Below, piece by piece: positions 8,522 to 18,298 of a stretch of 64,000 bases of DNA. How positions within the stretch are numbered: the stretch's first letter is position 1; every line of letters begins with the position of its first letter. The notes under the pieces are model-generated. The model ran no database searches. It worked only from the letters and a program-made list of their open reading frames with translations, and was not told the DNA's origin. Made by a program: the position numbers and the translations under genes. This DNA is from Ktedonosporobacter rubrisoli (lineage in GTDB: Bacteria > Chloroflexota > Ktedonobacteria > Ktedonobacterales > Ktedonobacteraceae), in assembly GCF_004208415.1 (NCBI RefSeq), contig NZ_CP035758.1:8990001-9054000 (forward strand), written 5' to 3'.

Positions 8522-10378
8522 GTGAATAAAAAGCAAGAGCGACTCTATCTGCTAGAAAGACAAATAGAACGGCTGAAGAGGCGCGTTGATAGGCTAGATC
8601 AGCGTAGTAATCGCTATTCCTGGCTACGGGTTGGGATCTTTTTTGGCGGCTTGTTGCTCTGTGTTCTGGCCTTTCTGGTGAGCTGGTGGCTGGTGGCTGT
8701 GATGGCGCTGATAGCGCTGAGCGCTTTCTTTATCGTCGCACACTTTCAGGGCAAGATTGATAGAAGCCTTAATCGGCATCGTATCTGGTTATATATCAAA
8801 TCGACCCATGTTGCGCGCATCAAGTTGGATTGGAATAATCTGCCGCCTGTCCCTGCAGGTGAGGCCCGCCCGGAGCATCCCTTTGAAACGGATCTGGATA
8901 TTACCGGTGAGCGTTCAATCTATCGTTTACTAAATGTTGCGGCGTCGCTCGATGGTGGCCAGCGCCTGCGCAACTGGCTGTTAGCTACTGCGCCAGACCT
9001 CGAAGCCATTCGGCGCCGCCAGGTGCTTGTGCATGAAATGTTGCCGCTCACGCTTTTTCGCGATAAGCTCATCCTAAAGTCGCTCATTGCCTCAAAGCGC
9101 TCGGCAGAACACCTTGAGGGCCAGCGCCTCTTAAACTGGCTGCAACAGCAGGCGCGCCCTGCGAAGCTGCTCCCATTATTCTGGGGCTCGCTGGCCTTAA
9201 ACGTGCTGACTCTTGTGCTTCTAGTACTGGTCTTTGTGCTGAACTTGCAACAATACTGGATCATCTCTCTGCTCTGCTCGATTGTCCTGTTCTATACAAC
9301 GAAAAGTAAGCGCGGAGATACGCTTGAAGATGCCGATTTTCTGGGAGCGGCCCTGGGCACACTCGGTGGGGTTTTTGAATATCTTGAGGCTTTTCCTTAT
9401 CGCCAGGCTCAGAACGTGGGCAAGCTCTGTGAGCCGTTTTTAACGCAACAGGCAAAGCGTCCCTCGGCCTTGTTAACGCGGACGTCGCGCATTGCAACCG
9501 TCTCTATGCTTGGGAAAAATGCCCTGCTCCACCTTTTGTTCAATGCTTTTTTGCCCTGGGATGTCTATTGGGCCTATCGTTTAGGGCAATGTAAAGAGCA
9601 GATCGCTGAGCGTTTACCGCTCTGGCTAGATATCTGGTTTGAGCTGGAGGCCCTCAATTCTCTTGCGACGTTTGCTTATCTGAATCCCGAGTATGTGCTG
9701 CCTGAAGTAGAAGCAGCTTGTGCGAACTCAACTGAGCAGAAAACCGTTTTTCAGGGCCGCGATCTTGGGCATCCGTTGATTCCTGTTGATAAAAAAGTTA
9801 CCAATAGCTTTACCCTGAATGAACTGGGAGATGTGGTGATTATTACCGGCTCAAATATGTCTGGCAAGAGCACTTTTTTGCGGACCCTTGGCGTCAATCT
9901 TTGCCTGGCTTATGCCGGTAGCGTCGTAAATGCGAGCCAGCTGCAGACAGAGCTCTTCCGCATCTTTACCTGCATCAAAGTGAGCGATTCGGTGACAGAT
10001 GGCTATTCTTACTTCTATGCTGAAGTGAGGCGCTTAAAGGCTCTGCTGCAGGCATTGGAACAAAAAGAGGCGCTGCCGCTGTTTTTCCTTATAGATGAGA
10101 TCTTTAAAGGCACAAATAATCGTGAGAGGCTCATCGGTAGCCGATCCTATGTGCATGCTCTGGCTGGGCGCAATTGTGCCGGTTTGCTGTCAACGCATGA
10201 TCTGGAACTTGTAAAGCTGGCCGAGATATTGCCCCAGGTGACTAACCGCCACTTTAGAGAAGAGGTGGTGGATGGACAAATGCTCTTTGATTATAAGTTG
10301 CGTTCCGGTCCTTGCCCAACTACCAATGCCCTCAAGATTATGCGTATGGAAGGTCTCCCTGTTGAAGATGGTTTATAG
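8522..10378 (+). CDS. Membrane-anchored MutS-related ATPase
   Basis: A 618-residue MutS-family protein that keeps only the core/lever and ATPase domains. The start is GTG with AAGGA 8 nt upstream; the ATG at 8518 runs into a stop after two further codons. Residues 1-33 form a basic coiled coil, residues 36-77 contain two membrane helices, and another pair lies around residues 215-265. The ATPase has Walker A GSNMSGKSTFLRTLG and Walker B FLIDEIFKGTNNRER. The N-terminal mismatch-recognition and connector domains of MutS are absent, so this is not a canonical mismatch repair protein. The role of membrane-anchored MutS-like ATPases is not established. It is followed after 41 nt by a methyltransferase gene. 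Confidence 0.85.
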   Translation: MNKKQERLYLLERQIERLKRRVDRLDQRSNRYSWLRVGIFFGGLLLCVLAFLVSWWLVAVMALIALSAFFIVAHFQGKIDRSLNRHRIWLYIKSTHVARIKLDWNNLPPVPAGEARPEHPFETDLDITGERSIYRLLNVAASLDGGQRLRNWLLATAPDLEAIRRRQVLVHEMLPLTLFRDKLILKSLIASKRSAEHLEGQRLLNWLQQQARPAKLLPLFWGSLALNVLTLVLLVLVFVLNLQQYWIISLLCSIVLFYTTKSKRGDTLEDADFLGAALGTLGGVFEYLEAFPYRQAQNVGKLCEPFLTQQAKRPSALLTRTSRIATVSMLGKNALLHLLFNAFLPWDVYWAYRLGQCKEQIAERLPLWLDIWFELEALNSLATFAYLNPEYVLPEVEAACANSTEQKTVFQGRDLGHPLIPVDKKVTNSFTLNELGDVVIITGSNMSGKSTFLRTLGVNLCLAYAGSVVNASQLQTELFRIFTCIKVSDSVTDGYSYFYAEVRRLKALLQALEQKEALPLFFLIDEIFKGTNNRERLIGSRSYVHALAGRNCAGLLSTHDLELVKLAEILPQVTNRHFREEVVDGQMLFDYKLRSGPCPTTNALKIMRMEGLPVEDGL

Positions 10379-10419
10379 CCTGGCCGGCCGCCTCGCTGTT
10401 AATCCGTTAAGGAAAATAT

Positions 10420-10947
10420 ATGGATCATCACGATCATGTTTCTTTGCTACGTAAGGGAATACCGACTCCCGGAGGAACCTGGGCCGATCTTGGTTCGGGA
10501 GGCGGAGCCTTTACGCTGGCCCTTGCCGATTTGCTAGGGCCGCAAGCGCAGATCTACTCTGTCGATAAAGATCGAAGCTCGCTCGCTGCTCAGGAGGGAG
10601 CTATGCGCTCGGCTTTTCCCTCCGCCAATGTGCGCTATCTCAACGCCGACTTTACGCGCCCTCTCGATCTGCCTCCGTTGGATGGCATTGTCATGGCCAA
10701 TTCTCTGCATTATGTGCGTCGCAAGGATGAAATTTTGCAGAGAATACGTGGCTATCTGCGTCCGGGCGGTCATTTCATCCTCGTCGAATATAACGCCGAT
10801 CGCGGTAATCCCTGGGTACCTTATCCATTGAGCTACCAGACCTGGGAAAAGCTGGCCCAGCGCAATGGCTTTAGCGAGACGCATCTGTTAGAAAGAGTGC
10901 CAAGCCGCTTTCTGCACGGGATCTATTCGGCTGGCAGCCTCAGCTAA
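10420..10947 (+). CDS. Class I SAM-dependent methyltransferase
   Basis: A short 175-residue Rossmann-fold methyltransferase. Motif I is WADLGSGGGAFTLALA (residues 21-36), motif II carries the acidic residue VDKD, and a later IVMANSLHYV segment is motif IV-like, followed by LRPGGHFILVEY. It lacks extra substrate domains, so the acceptor is unknown; the fold is closest to methyltransferase-11/25 groups. AAGGA lies 6 nt before the ATG. It is 41 nt downstream of the MutS-like gene in the same direction, so they form a likely operon. It ends just before a strong hairpin. Confidence 0.82.
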   Translation: MDHHDHVSLLRKGIPTPGGTWADLGSGGGAFTLALADLLGPQAQIYSVDKDRSSLAAQEGAMRSAFPSANVRYLNADFTRPLDLPPLDGIVMANSLHYVRRKDEILQRIRGYLRPGGHFILVEYNADRGNPWVPYPLSYQTWEKLAQRNGFSETHLLERVPSRFLHGIYSAGSLS

Positions 10948-10986
10948 ATGCCCGAGATCAAAAAAGTTTGTCCTTTTGGTTAAGAG

Positions 10987-11053
10987 AAAAAAGCTACGCG
11001 GTTGAAAAGCTAGCCTGCAAACCATGCAGGATCAGCTATCCATCCGCGTAGCT
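10987..11053 (-). terminator. Nested hairpin terminator between convergent genes
   Basis: A 10-bp perfect stem AGCTACGCGG (10992-11001) pairs with CCGCGTAGCT (11044-11053). Inside it, CCTGCA (11014-11019) pairs with TGCAGG (11025-11030), with AGCT repeats pairing between. Read on the minus strand it is followed by TTTTTT, so it should end the MFS transcript; it may also slow the plus-strand unit. Confidence 0.7.
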
Positions 11054-11112
11054 CAATTCTTGCCCTGGCGAAATTTGTGATGTTCGCAGTTCCAGATTCA
11101 GACCCGGCTATC

Positions 11113-12393
11113 TTACGCCTGTACTTCCGCCGCAGCATTGCCTTTGCGCAGAATAAACATGGCCAGAACGGCTCCTGCCAGGGTGAGTACGCTGGCTACA
11201 GCGAAGACTCCGTACGAGGTAATCCGGCTGGCTACCAGGGCGACGAGCAAGGGACCAATAACGCCACCCAGCGATGCCGCAGATTCCTTGATGCCCATGA
11301 TGCGCGAACGATGCTCGGCCGCACTGATATCCAGGTAGAACGCGCTTAAGGCCGGCGTAACTAACGCACCACCCAGGCCCGAGATGAGCGCGGTCATGAA
11401 GATGGGCCAGAACTGATGGGAGAAAAGGAGTCCTATGTACAGTGCTATGTTCAGCAAGAAGCCGAGCACAATCATGGGCTTTTTCCCCAACCTATCGCTT
11501 ACCTGACCAAGTAGGAGCTGGCCAATCAGCATGGCCAGACCATAGCCGGTCACGACGAGGCCAAACTGCGTCGGGCTAAACGCCAGCGCATTATAGAAAT
11601 GGAAAACCATCTCAGGATCTACGAAGGCAAAGCCAAAGACTGCTATAAAGTCAAGCACAAGCAGGGTCGCAAAGAGATGCAGCGGCCGTGGCAGTGATGC
11701 AAACAGGCTCTCCCTTTCCTGCTTATTCTGCCTGGCCTGGCTCTGCTGACGTACCCAGGCCGGTCGCGTCTCCGGAACCATGATAAAAGCGAAGACCGCG
11801 GCGATAAGGCCAAGGATGGCTGAGAGAACAAATGGCAAGGCAAAGCCCCAATGATCGATAATGAAGCCGCCTGCAGCCGGTCCTAAAATGAAGCCAACTG
11901 CATAGCTGCCCATGATTATACCGGTCCAGCGCGTACGCTGCCGCTCGGGGACGATATCGGCGATGATACCCATTGCTGCCGGCAAGAGTCCTGCCGTCAC
12001 TGCTCCCTCTAGAAACCGTATAGCGATAAAGAGAGGGATCGAATGCACAAAGATGAAGAGCGTATTGGTGACAACTACCCCGGCGAGAGCTATCAAAACC
12101 AGCGGCCGCCGCCCGTAGCGATCGGCCATAGCTCCCATAAATGGGGCTAGCAGGAACTGAGAGACGGCAAAGGCTAAGGTCATAAAGCCTAATACCTCAA
12201 CGCCGGCTCCCATCTCGGGTAGCAATTTACCAAATACGGGAGCTACGATGCCATAGCCCGTCATCATTAAAGCTACGCTAGCCGCAAGCAGAAAAATGAC
12301 CTTGTATGATGGGCGCTCTTCCTGGCTTAACGCTGTTTCTTGTATGATTTTATCTTGATTTTCTGCATGTTCGTTTTGCTCAATTGTATACAT
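11113..12393 (-). CDS. MFS drug-efflux transporter, DHA1 type
   Basis: A 426-residue, 12-helix major facilitator protein. Motif A after helix 2 reads GAMADRYGRRPLV, repeated in degenerate form in the second half (GQVSDRLGKKPMIV); motif C-like GSYAVGFILGPAAGGF marks an antiporter. It should export a drug-like or toxic compound in exchange for protons; the substrate cannot be predicted. On the minus strand a TATAAT lies 19 nt before the ATG, with AAGGA between, although a convincing -35 is lacking. It is a monocistronic unit ending at the hairpin 10987-11053, convergent with the methyltransferase. Confidence 0.87.
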   Translation of the reverse strand: MYTIEQNEHAENQDKIIQETALSQEERPSYKVIFLLAASVALMMTGYGIVAPVFGKLLPEMGAGVEVLGFMTLAFAVSQFLLAPFMGAMADRYGRRPLVLIALAGVVVTNTLFIFVHSIPLFIAIRFLEGAVTAGLLPAAMGIIADIVPERQRTRWTGIIMGSYAVGFILGPAAGGFIIDHWGFALPFVLSAILGLIAAVFAFIMVPETRPAWVRQQSQARQNKQERESLFASLPRPLHLFATLLVLDFIAVFGFAFVDPEMVFHFYNALAFSPTQFGLVVTGYGLAMLIGQLLLGQVSDRLGKKPMIVLGFLLNIALYIGLLFSHQFWPIFMTALISGLGGALVTPALSAFYLDISAAEHRSRIMGIKESAASLGGVIGPLLVALVASRITSYGVFAVASVLTLAGAVLAMFILRKGNAAAEVQA

Positions 12394-12740
12394 ATTTTTT
12401 CCTTGTCTACAGATTATATATCTATCTCATGCATATGACTTACATGCAGAGGGGATTGCTTGCTGTTCTAAATTATGGAAGCGCAACTCTCGATATATAA
12501 CATTCTGGAGCTGATTTCTCTTCCTTAATGAGTGCCAATTTATACCAATTACCTGAATGGAGGGAGGGCTGAAAAGAGAAAGAGCTTGCCATGCTTAGCA
12601 TCCTTTTCTTGCTCTATATAAAGATACTGAGATTACACGAATACTGATAGTATATCTGGCTATTGAGGTGCCAGTCATCTAACTAAAGATATATGCGAGG
12701 TTATAATTCGTGGGACGAGAGAGGCAAAGGGGCGGTAAGT
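12394..12740. other. Intergenic spacer upstream of the MFS gene
   Basis: This 347-bp stretch separates the MFS gene from the end of a LuxR regulator gene, both on the minus strand. It holds the MFS leader with a TATAAT at about 19 nt from the ATG. I see no ORF or RNA gene in the remainder. Confidence 0.4.
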
Positions 12741-15491
12741 CTAGATAAGGTGTAGAGCCTGGGCGCGCGAGATGGCCTGCACGCGGCTCCTGACCCCAAG
12801 TTTGCGGTAGATATTGTTGACATGGGCTTTGACCGTGCCAATCACTATAACTAGCTTATCGGCAATCTCCTGATTCTTGTGTCCAGCCGCAATAAGCTGT
12901 AGGATCTCTATTTCGCGCTCGCTGAGAGGATCGATAAGCTGGGAAGCGCGTATCTGTGGAATATAGTGAGTCTGTTTGGCAGGAGCATCGAAGGCCGCTA
13001 TGAGCTTATTGGCATAGAGCAGAAGCGATTTGTGCATTGCAGTTCGGCCATACTTCCGCTGAGCTGCCACGAAGTGCTTGAGCAAGACAGCCACTGCCTC
13101 TCCTTCATCCACAAAGATACGCACAAAGCCGGCCGGCTGAGCCAGCACTAAAGCCTGATGCAAAGCTGCCAGCGAACTGGCTGTATCTCCGCGCAAATCA
13201 CAAACCTGGGCTTGTAAGTTATGGAAACTGATCATACCGCTAACATGTCCCTTAGGCTGGATGATTGGCAAGAGCCGGGCCAGTAGTTCCTCTGCCTGGA
13301 GCAGGTAGGCCCCTTCGGGCTGAGCCCTGCTAAGAGCGACTAGAATATGGGCCAGATCCAGGTAGTGCATTGCGCTTTCGTTATTGAGCGGCCCTTCTAG
13401 ATCGAGGTCAGCTTTTTGTAGCTGGTGCATAGCTGCTTCGATCTGCCCATCTTGCAAGTAAAAGCGTGCTCGTATTGCTGCGATCTCGTTGATGATAGTT
13501 GGCGATTTGAGCTGATAGGCCAGGTTTTCAGCTTGCTCTAGTTTCTGTAGAGCTTCTTCACTTTGCCTCTGGGCCTGCAGGAGAAAGGCCTGGATCATAA
13601 AGACACCCACAAGCGCATCTTTGTTTCCAGCCTGCTGACACAGGTCATAACTTTCCTGTAAATGATGCGTGGCGGCCTTAAGCTCATTCCACTCGTAGAG
13701 CAGGAAGCCCAGGAAAGAGTGAATCGTGCTGGCGATGGGTAGGAGGCGACCCTGTTCATCTGTAGCGGTTAAGAGGGCCCGCCTGCATATCCTGGCTACC
13801 TGCTGAAGTTGCCCCTTGATAAAGTAGATCTCGGCAAGGTTAGAAAGGGCCATCAGTCTGAGCGGAATATTGCCCGTGGCCTGCCCAAGCGTGCTGGCTT
13901 CGGTATAGGATTGGATCGCCGCGGTCGCATCGTGGCTGTGCTTGGCGGCATTGCCCTGCGTAAAGGCCATCAGTCCCCTGAGATAGGGAGTATTTTCGGG
14001 CATATACTGTTGGGCTTGAAGGCGTAAGCCCTCGGCTTGCTGTAACTCGTTATGTTGGATGGCTGTCAATGCGCGCAGGATGGCTATCTCGCTCAACAAC
14101 ATATCGGTCTTGAGCGTTTGGCCGGCCTCCAGCTCTTTTTTGGCCCCGATGGCCGACTCTGCCATATCCAGGTATGTCTCTACATCCTCGAATTGGCTGG
14201 TAGTAACCAGCAAAGTAGCGTAGGCCAGCGCTAAGCGCGGGCGCTTACGTATCTGCTTCTCTGGCAAGCTGGCCAGCCAGTTTTTAAGTGTGATCAGTTC
14301 GCCGTGACTTAAGGTTGCTGGCGCTAGCTTTTCGATTAAAGCCGCTGCCCGCTCGAAATTCTGGCCCTGCAAAGCGTGGCGGACCGCTTCACTATTGATT
14401 TCTTGCTGCTCGTACCAGAGGCTGGCCCGGTTATGAAGTTCGGGTTCCAGTGGCGGCTGAGCCTGGCGCAACTGATGGCGCAAGGCATCGGCAAATAAGT
14501 GGTGATAGCGGTACCACTCTTGCTCATCGTCAAGGCTGAGGGTAAAGAGCTTTGAACGCTCTAGCTGCTTCAGGATTGCTTGTGAATCCGCGCGTCCAGT
14601 AACAGCGTTGCAGAGCGGTCCGCTCAGACGGCTGAGAATCGACGTCTGGAGCAAGAAGTTCTGGATGTGTGTCGGCTGATGGTTAAGAACTTCTTCGACC
14701 AGATAGGTTAGCACATAGCGGTGGCTACCCGCGAAAGCAGCGATAAAACTTGGAATATCCGCACATTCCTGGATGGCCAGAGCTGCTAGCTGTAAGCCGA
14801 CCGCCCAGCCTTCTACCCGCGTTTCGAGGGCTGTTACCTCTTGCTCGGCGATGTCCAGGCCCATAATGGCGGTGAGAAAGGTCAGCGCCTCATCATGCGT
14901 GAAGCGTAGATCTGCGGCATGGATCTCACAGAGCTGGCCACGAGCGCGGAGGCGAGCCAGCGGCAAGGGCGGATCGCTACGGCTGGCGATAATCAAGTGG
15001 AAGTGCGCGGGCGGATGGTCTAGCAGGTAAGTGAGCCCATCGTGAATGATCTGGGCGTTGATAACATGATAATCGTCAAGAACAAGGGTTGTCTCTACCT
15101 GGAGCGAGGCGAGATCGTTGATAAGCATGGAAAGCAGCACATCGAGATGTGGCTCTTGTGAAGATGAATTGAGTATCGCAAGCACGTCGTCGCTAATACC
15201 GGCGTGAAGCGTTTGCAGTGCCTCAATGATATAGGCAAGAAAGCGTGCAGGATCGTTATCGTCAGCGTCCAATGAGACCCAGGCTACGGCGGGCGCCGGC
15301 TGCTTGCCATGATGGAGCCATTCGCTGAGCAGGGTGGTTTTGCCAAAGCCAGCCGGCGCAGAGAGCAGAGTCAGTATGTGCCCAACCTGGCTTTGTAGTC
15401 TGTGGACCAGGCGGGGACGACCTACCAGGGTAGGCCGTAGCAAAGGGAGCGCTAACTTAGTGTTGAGCAATGGTGCGAAACGCTGAGTCAT
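12741..15491 (-). CDS. MalT-like STAND ATPase/LuxR transcriptional regulator
   Basis: A 916-residue regulator of the LAL/MalT class. Near the N-terminus an AAA-like nucleotide-binding site has Walker A SAPAGFGKTTLLSEW (residues 44-58) and Walker B LVLDDYHVI with the sensor-like HLIIASRSDPPLPLARLRA. The middle 400 residues are TPR-like helical repeats that should hold the ligand or partner. The last 65 residues form a LuxR/GerE helix-turn-helix (LSEREIEILQLIAAG, NQEIADKL, TVKAHVNNIYRKLGV). Such proteins form ATP-dependent activator oligomers on binding a small inducer. It lies upstream of and codirectional with the MFS gene, 347 nt apart, so a regulatory link is possible. The ligand is unknown. 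Confidence 0.87.
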   Translation of the reverse strand: MTQRFAPLLNTKLALPLLRPTLVGRPRLVHRLQSQVGHILTLLSAPAGFGKTTLLSEWLHHGKQPAPAVAWVSLDADDNDPARFLAYIIEALQTLHAGISDDVLAILNSSSQEPHLDVLLSMLINDLASLQVETTLVLDDYHVINAQIIHDGLTYLLDHPPAHFHLIIASRSDPPLPLARLRARGQLCEIHAADLRFTHDEALTFLTAIMGLDIAEQEVTALETRVEGWAVGLQLAALAIQECADIPSFIAAFAGSHRYVLTYLVEEVLNHQPTHIQNFLLQTSILSRLSGPLCNAVTGRADSQAILKQLERSKLFTLSLDDEQEWYRYHHLFADALRHQLRQAQPPLEPELHNRASLWYEQQEINSEAVRHALQGQNFERAAALIEKLAPATLSHGELITLKNWLASLPEKQIRKRPRLALAYATLLVTTSQFEDVETYLDMAESAIGAKKELEAGQTLKTDMLLSEIAILRALTAIQHNELQQAEGLRLQAQQYMPENTPYLRGLMAFTQGNAAKHSHDATAAIQSYTEASTLGQATGNIPLRLMALSNLAEIYFIKGQLQQVARICRRALLTATDEQGRLLPIASTIHSFLGFLLYEWNELKAATHHLQESYDLCQQAGNKDALVGVFMIQAFLLQAQRQSEEALQKLEQAENLAYQLKSPTIINEIAAIRARFYLQDGQIEAAMHQLQKADLDLEGPLNNESAMHYLDLAHILVALSRAQPEGAYLLQAEELLARLLPIIQPKGHVSGMISFHNLQAQVCDLRGDTASSLAALHQALVLAQPAGFVRIFVDEGEAVAVLLKHFVAAQRKYGRTAMHKSLLLYANKLIAAFDAPAKQTHYIPQIRASQLIDPLSEREIEILQLIAAGHKNQEIADKLVIVIGTVKAHVNNIYRKLGVRSRVQAISRAQALHLI

Positions 15492-15614
15492 GCAATTTTT
15501 TAGCCTTTGAGCTTGATAACGAAACCGGTCAGAAGGGTCACTATGCAGTATAGGAAGAGCATTAAGCCATTGTCAAGAGAGGGTGCTGCGGAGAATGGAA
15601 GCGAAGAAGCTTAC

Positions 15615-16508
15615 TCAGTTCATCATGGCAATAATCTGGCGCACAGCCTTGATATAGTTAAGCATATCGTAACGATCTTTGGCCCCAGGAGCCTGCTCAA
15701 CATAGGCCGTGAGATCGTGCAGGGCGGGGGCATAGTGCTTCAGTTGAAGATGGATGACACCCCGATCGCGCCGCTCGGTAATAGTTTGTGGAGCAATGAG
15801 CACAAGAAGATCGCAGATGGTCAAAGCGTGAATATAATCTTCGTTATCTGTATAGACCTTTTTGAGGTTGTTGAGGATACGGATCAGCAATTGTTTGTGG
15901 CGGACCGGCTCAAACCAGTGCGAGTGCACCTTAAGCCTGGTGCGGGCGATGTGGCGCACCATCTCACGGCACTCCTCCTCACTCAACAAGCGACCCTGGT
16001 GAAAGGAATCAATATAGACGATCTTATCGGGCAGGCGGCACCTTACCACAAAGTGGAATGGTAATCCTATACCCTCGATCCGAATGCCCACACGTTTGGC
16101 AACTTCCATATAGAGCAGCGAAAGCGTAATTGGAATGCCTGTATGTTCGTCAAGAACCTTGTTGAAAAGGCTATTGTTTGAGTTATAGTAATCGTCATGA
16201 TTTCCATGAAACTGCTCTTCGACAAAAAGAACCTGGTTTATCGTCTTGATGACGTCTAGCGTTGCGATATCTGCTGGTAGTTGAGGGAGGGTGGAAGGAT
16301 CTGGTAAGGCGAGTACGTCATATACTCGGCGTGCTAGCGCGTCGAGTTGTGCCATGTAATGAGCCATATCCAGGTCTGGATACTCAATGCTTGCAATGAG
16401 TAAAGCGGCCCGAGCCAGATCAATGGCTTCATCTTCTCCTGCCACCAGAGCTTCAATGGCCCGGTAGACGCGCTCTTGAGATGAATCTTTTGGATTTCTT
16501 TCTGTCAT
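15615..16508 (-). CDS. SirB1/transglutaminase-like protein with TPR tail
   Basis: A 297-residue protein from the ATG at 16508. The frame extends to a TTG at 16547 without a good RBS, and the MTERN start matches the family. It is a SirB1-like member of the transglutaminase-like/tetratricopeptide group: the conserved core reads NSLFNKVLDEHTGIPITLSLLYMEVA, then GLPFHFVVRC and YIDSFHQG, followed by a helical C-terminal TPR-like half (RILNNLKKVYTDNEDYIHALTICDLL). The family is widespread but biochemically poorly defined; the cysteine of true transglutaminases is not obvious here. It stands alone between the two LuxR-bearing blocks. Confidence 0.8.
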   Translation of the reverse strand: MTERNPKDSSQERVYRAIEALVAGEDEAIDLARAALLIASIEYPDLDMAHYMAQLDALARRVYDVLALPDPSTLPQLPADIATLDVIKTINQVLFVEEQFHGNHDDYYNSNNSLFNKVLDEHTGIPITLSLLYMEVAKRVGIRIEGIGLPFHFVVRCRLPDKIVYIDSFHQGRLLSEEECREMVRHIARTRLKVHSHWFEPVRHKQLLIRILNNLKKVYTDNEDYIHALTICDLLVLIAPQTITERRDRGVIHLQLKHYAPALHDLTAYVEQAPGAKDRYDMLNYIKAVRQIIAMMN

Positions 16509-16782
16509 CCTACGGGCATTTAACCATATAATGCACTTGCTATGCAAGCTTTTATGCCGACGATCCTATAGGGAAAGAGAGCTCTTCTTCTCCCTCTTAT
16601 TGTGGCCGTGTTAGCTTTCCTGTTCGGCCTGGTATTGCTACCTGCGCTAAGATTGGCATTGTGCTAGGGAGCTGTATGCTAAGCGGGCAAGACATGTAAT
16701 ATATCAAAATAAGATTTAATAGCGCTTGTATCGTGCGCATCTGGCAGAGCGGAGTGAAAAAATCTCAGCTCTTGCTAGCCTG

Positions 16783-18084
16783 TTAGCGTTGGCCTGCTTT
16801 TTCGAGCTGGCGCTCGCTGGAAATGGCCTGGTTGAGTCGCCTGCGGGCATGATGCAGGGCGGGAGCCTGGGCACGCTGTGTGGTGAGCGCTGTGGCGCGA
16901 CGTATAAGCCAGGCGAAGACGAAGAGCATGAGCCAGTTAACAATGCCCAGGACAAACAAGAATATCTGGTTTGAGAGTCCCAGGCCATGAATAAGCAGAT
17001 AGAGCATGCCAGTAATCAAGATATTAGTCAGCGCGAGCGGCATGAGGATAAGCCAGGCATACTGCATTAGTTGATCTCCGCGCAGGCGTGGCAACGTGCC
17101 CTGTACCCAGAGAAACAGGCCGATGAGCAGATAGACCTTAAGGATAAAGTAGGCCAGCGCGAGAATATTGCCAAGGATCTGCCAGCCCAGGCTCATATGC
17201 GCTGCTGTAAGATAGGCAACTCCGGGTCCAGACCAGCCCCCGAGGAACAGCGAAGTGACCACTGCGGCAACAATGACCATATTGCCATATTCGCCAAGGA
17301 AGAACATGGCCCAGCGCAGACCACTATATTCGGTGAGAAAACCGGCTACGAGCTCGGATTCGGCGGTTGGTATATCAAAAGGTACGCGATTCGTTTCGGC
17401 CAGCCCGCAGATATAGTAGACTACTAGCATTAGCGGCTGTACCAGGATGAACCAGTTCCAGGGAGTATTGCCCTGGAAAATGAAGTCAAAGAAGGCTATT
17501 CCCTGGCCTGGCCAGCTAGTAGCGTTCTGCAAGAGCACGATGTCCTTTATGGAGATTGTGCCAAGGCCCGAATCGTGGGGAGCTAGCACGCTGGTGAGCA
17601 TTACAACGCCGATCAACGAAAGTACAAGCGGGAGCTCATAAGAAATCATTTGCGCGGCCGAGCGTAAGCCACCGATAAGCGCGTATTTATTATTCGAGCC
17701 CCAGCCGGCCATCATAACGCCCACAATATCGAGGGAGCTCATGGCGATCAGATAGATGATCCCGGTCGCCAGCGCCGTGCCTGGCAAGCTAATAAACGGC
17801 GAGAACGGAAGAACAGCGAAGGCGGCAATTACGGGAGCAATAAAGGCCGAGGGAGCCAGTAAGAAGACATATTTATCAATCTGACTCGTGTGTACATCTT
17901 CCTTGAGAACCATTTTGATGATATCGGCAATCAGTTGCAGGCTCCCATGAGGTCCAGTATGCAGGGGTCCCACGCGATCGGCTATCCAGGCCAGTAATTT
18001 GCGCTCCAGGTAGTTGATAACCGCAGCGCTGGTAATTGGGAAAAGAAATGCAAACAGTATTGTAATGATAAGTTGAATAAGCAT
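16783..18084 (-). CDS. nuoH: NADH-quinone oxidoreductase subunit H (orphan)
   Basis: A 433-residue membrane subunit of complex I, which forms much of the quinone-binding chamber at the join of the membrane and hydrophilic arms. Typical NuoH signatures are visible: the N-terminal ERK...DRVGP segment at residues 27-39, GLAETNRVPFDIPTAESELVAG (with its conserved acidic residues), YSGLRWAMFFLGEY, and the LPRLRGDQLMQYAW C-terminal motif. About eight helices are expected. The C-terminal tail after the last helix is basic and longer than in E. coli. No other nuo gene lies nearby, which is odd because nuoH normally sits between nuoG and nuoI. An ATG-proximal RBS is not striking. Confidence 0.9.
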   Translation of the reverse strand: MLIQLIITILFAFLFPITSAAVINYLERKLLAWIADRVGPLHTGPHGSLQLIADIIKMVLKEDVHTSQIDKYVFLLAPSAFIAPVIAAFAVLPFSPFISLPGTALATGIIYLIAMSSLDIVGVMMAGWGSNNKYALIGGLRSAAQMISYELPLVLSLIGVVMLTSVLAPHDSGLGTISIKDIVLLQNATSWPGQGIAFFDFIFQGNTPWNWFILVQPLMLVVYYICGLAETNRVPFDIPTAESELVAGFLTEYSGLRWAMFFLGEYGNMVIVAAVVTSLFLGGWSGPGVAYLTAAHMSLGWQILGNILALAYFILKVYLLIGLFLWVQGTLPRLRGDQLMQYAWLILMPLALTNILITGMLYLLIHGLGLSNQIFLFVLGIVNWLMLFVFAWLIRRATALTTQRAQAPALHHARRRLNQAISSERQLEKAGQR

Positions 18085-18298
18085 AAGTATGGTCTCCCAA
18101 GCAGGTTCTTACATCTATAACTGTAGCCGCTAGTCAGGGAGATTAGCTTCAAGCGAAAGTAGGATCGGGCAGGTGGATTATGCAGCATGCTACCGGAGCG
18201 AAAGTTACAGAACTCGGAGTTTCCAGGTGAAGCGCCAGATGTGCCGCCAGGGCAGGGAAGATTGGAACAGGAGGGACGGACCTTACAAGAATTCCTTG

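Noticed and set aside
16509..16547. Upstream TTG start for the SirB1-like gene
   Set aside because: No RBS precedes it and the added residues do not match the family.
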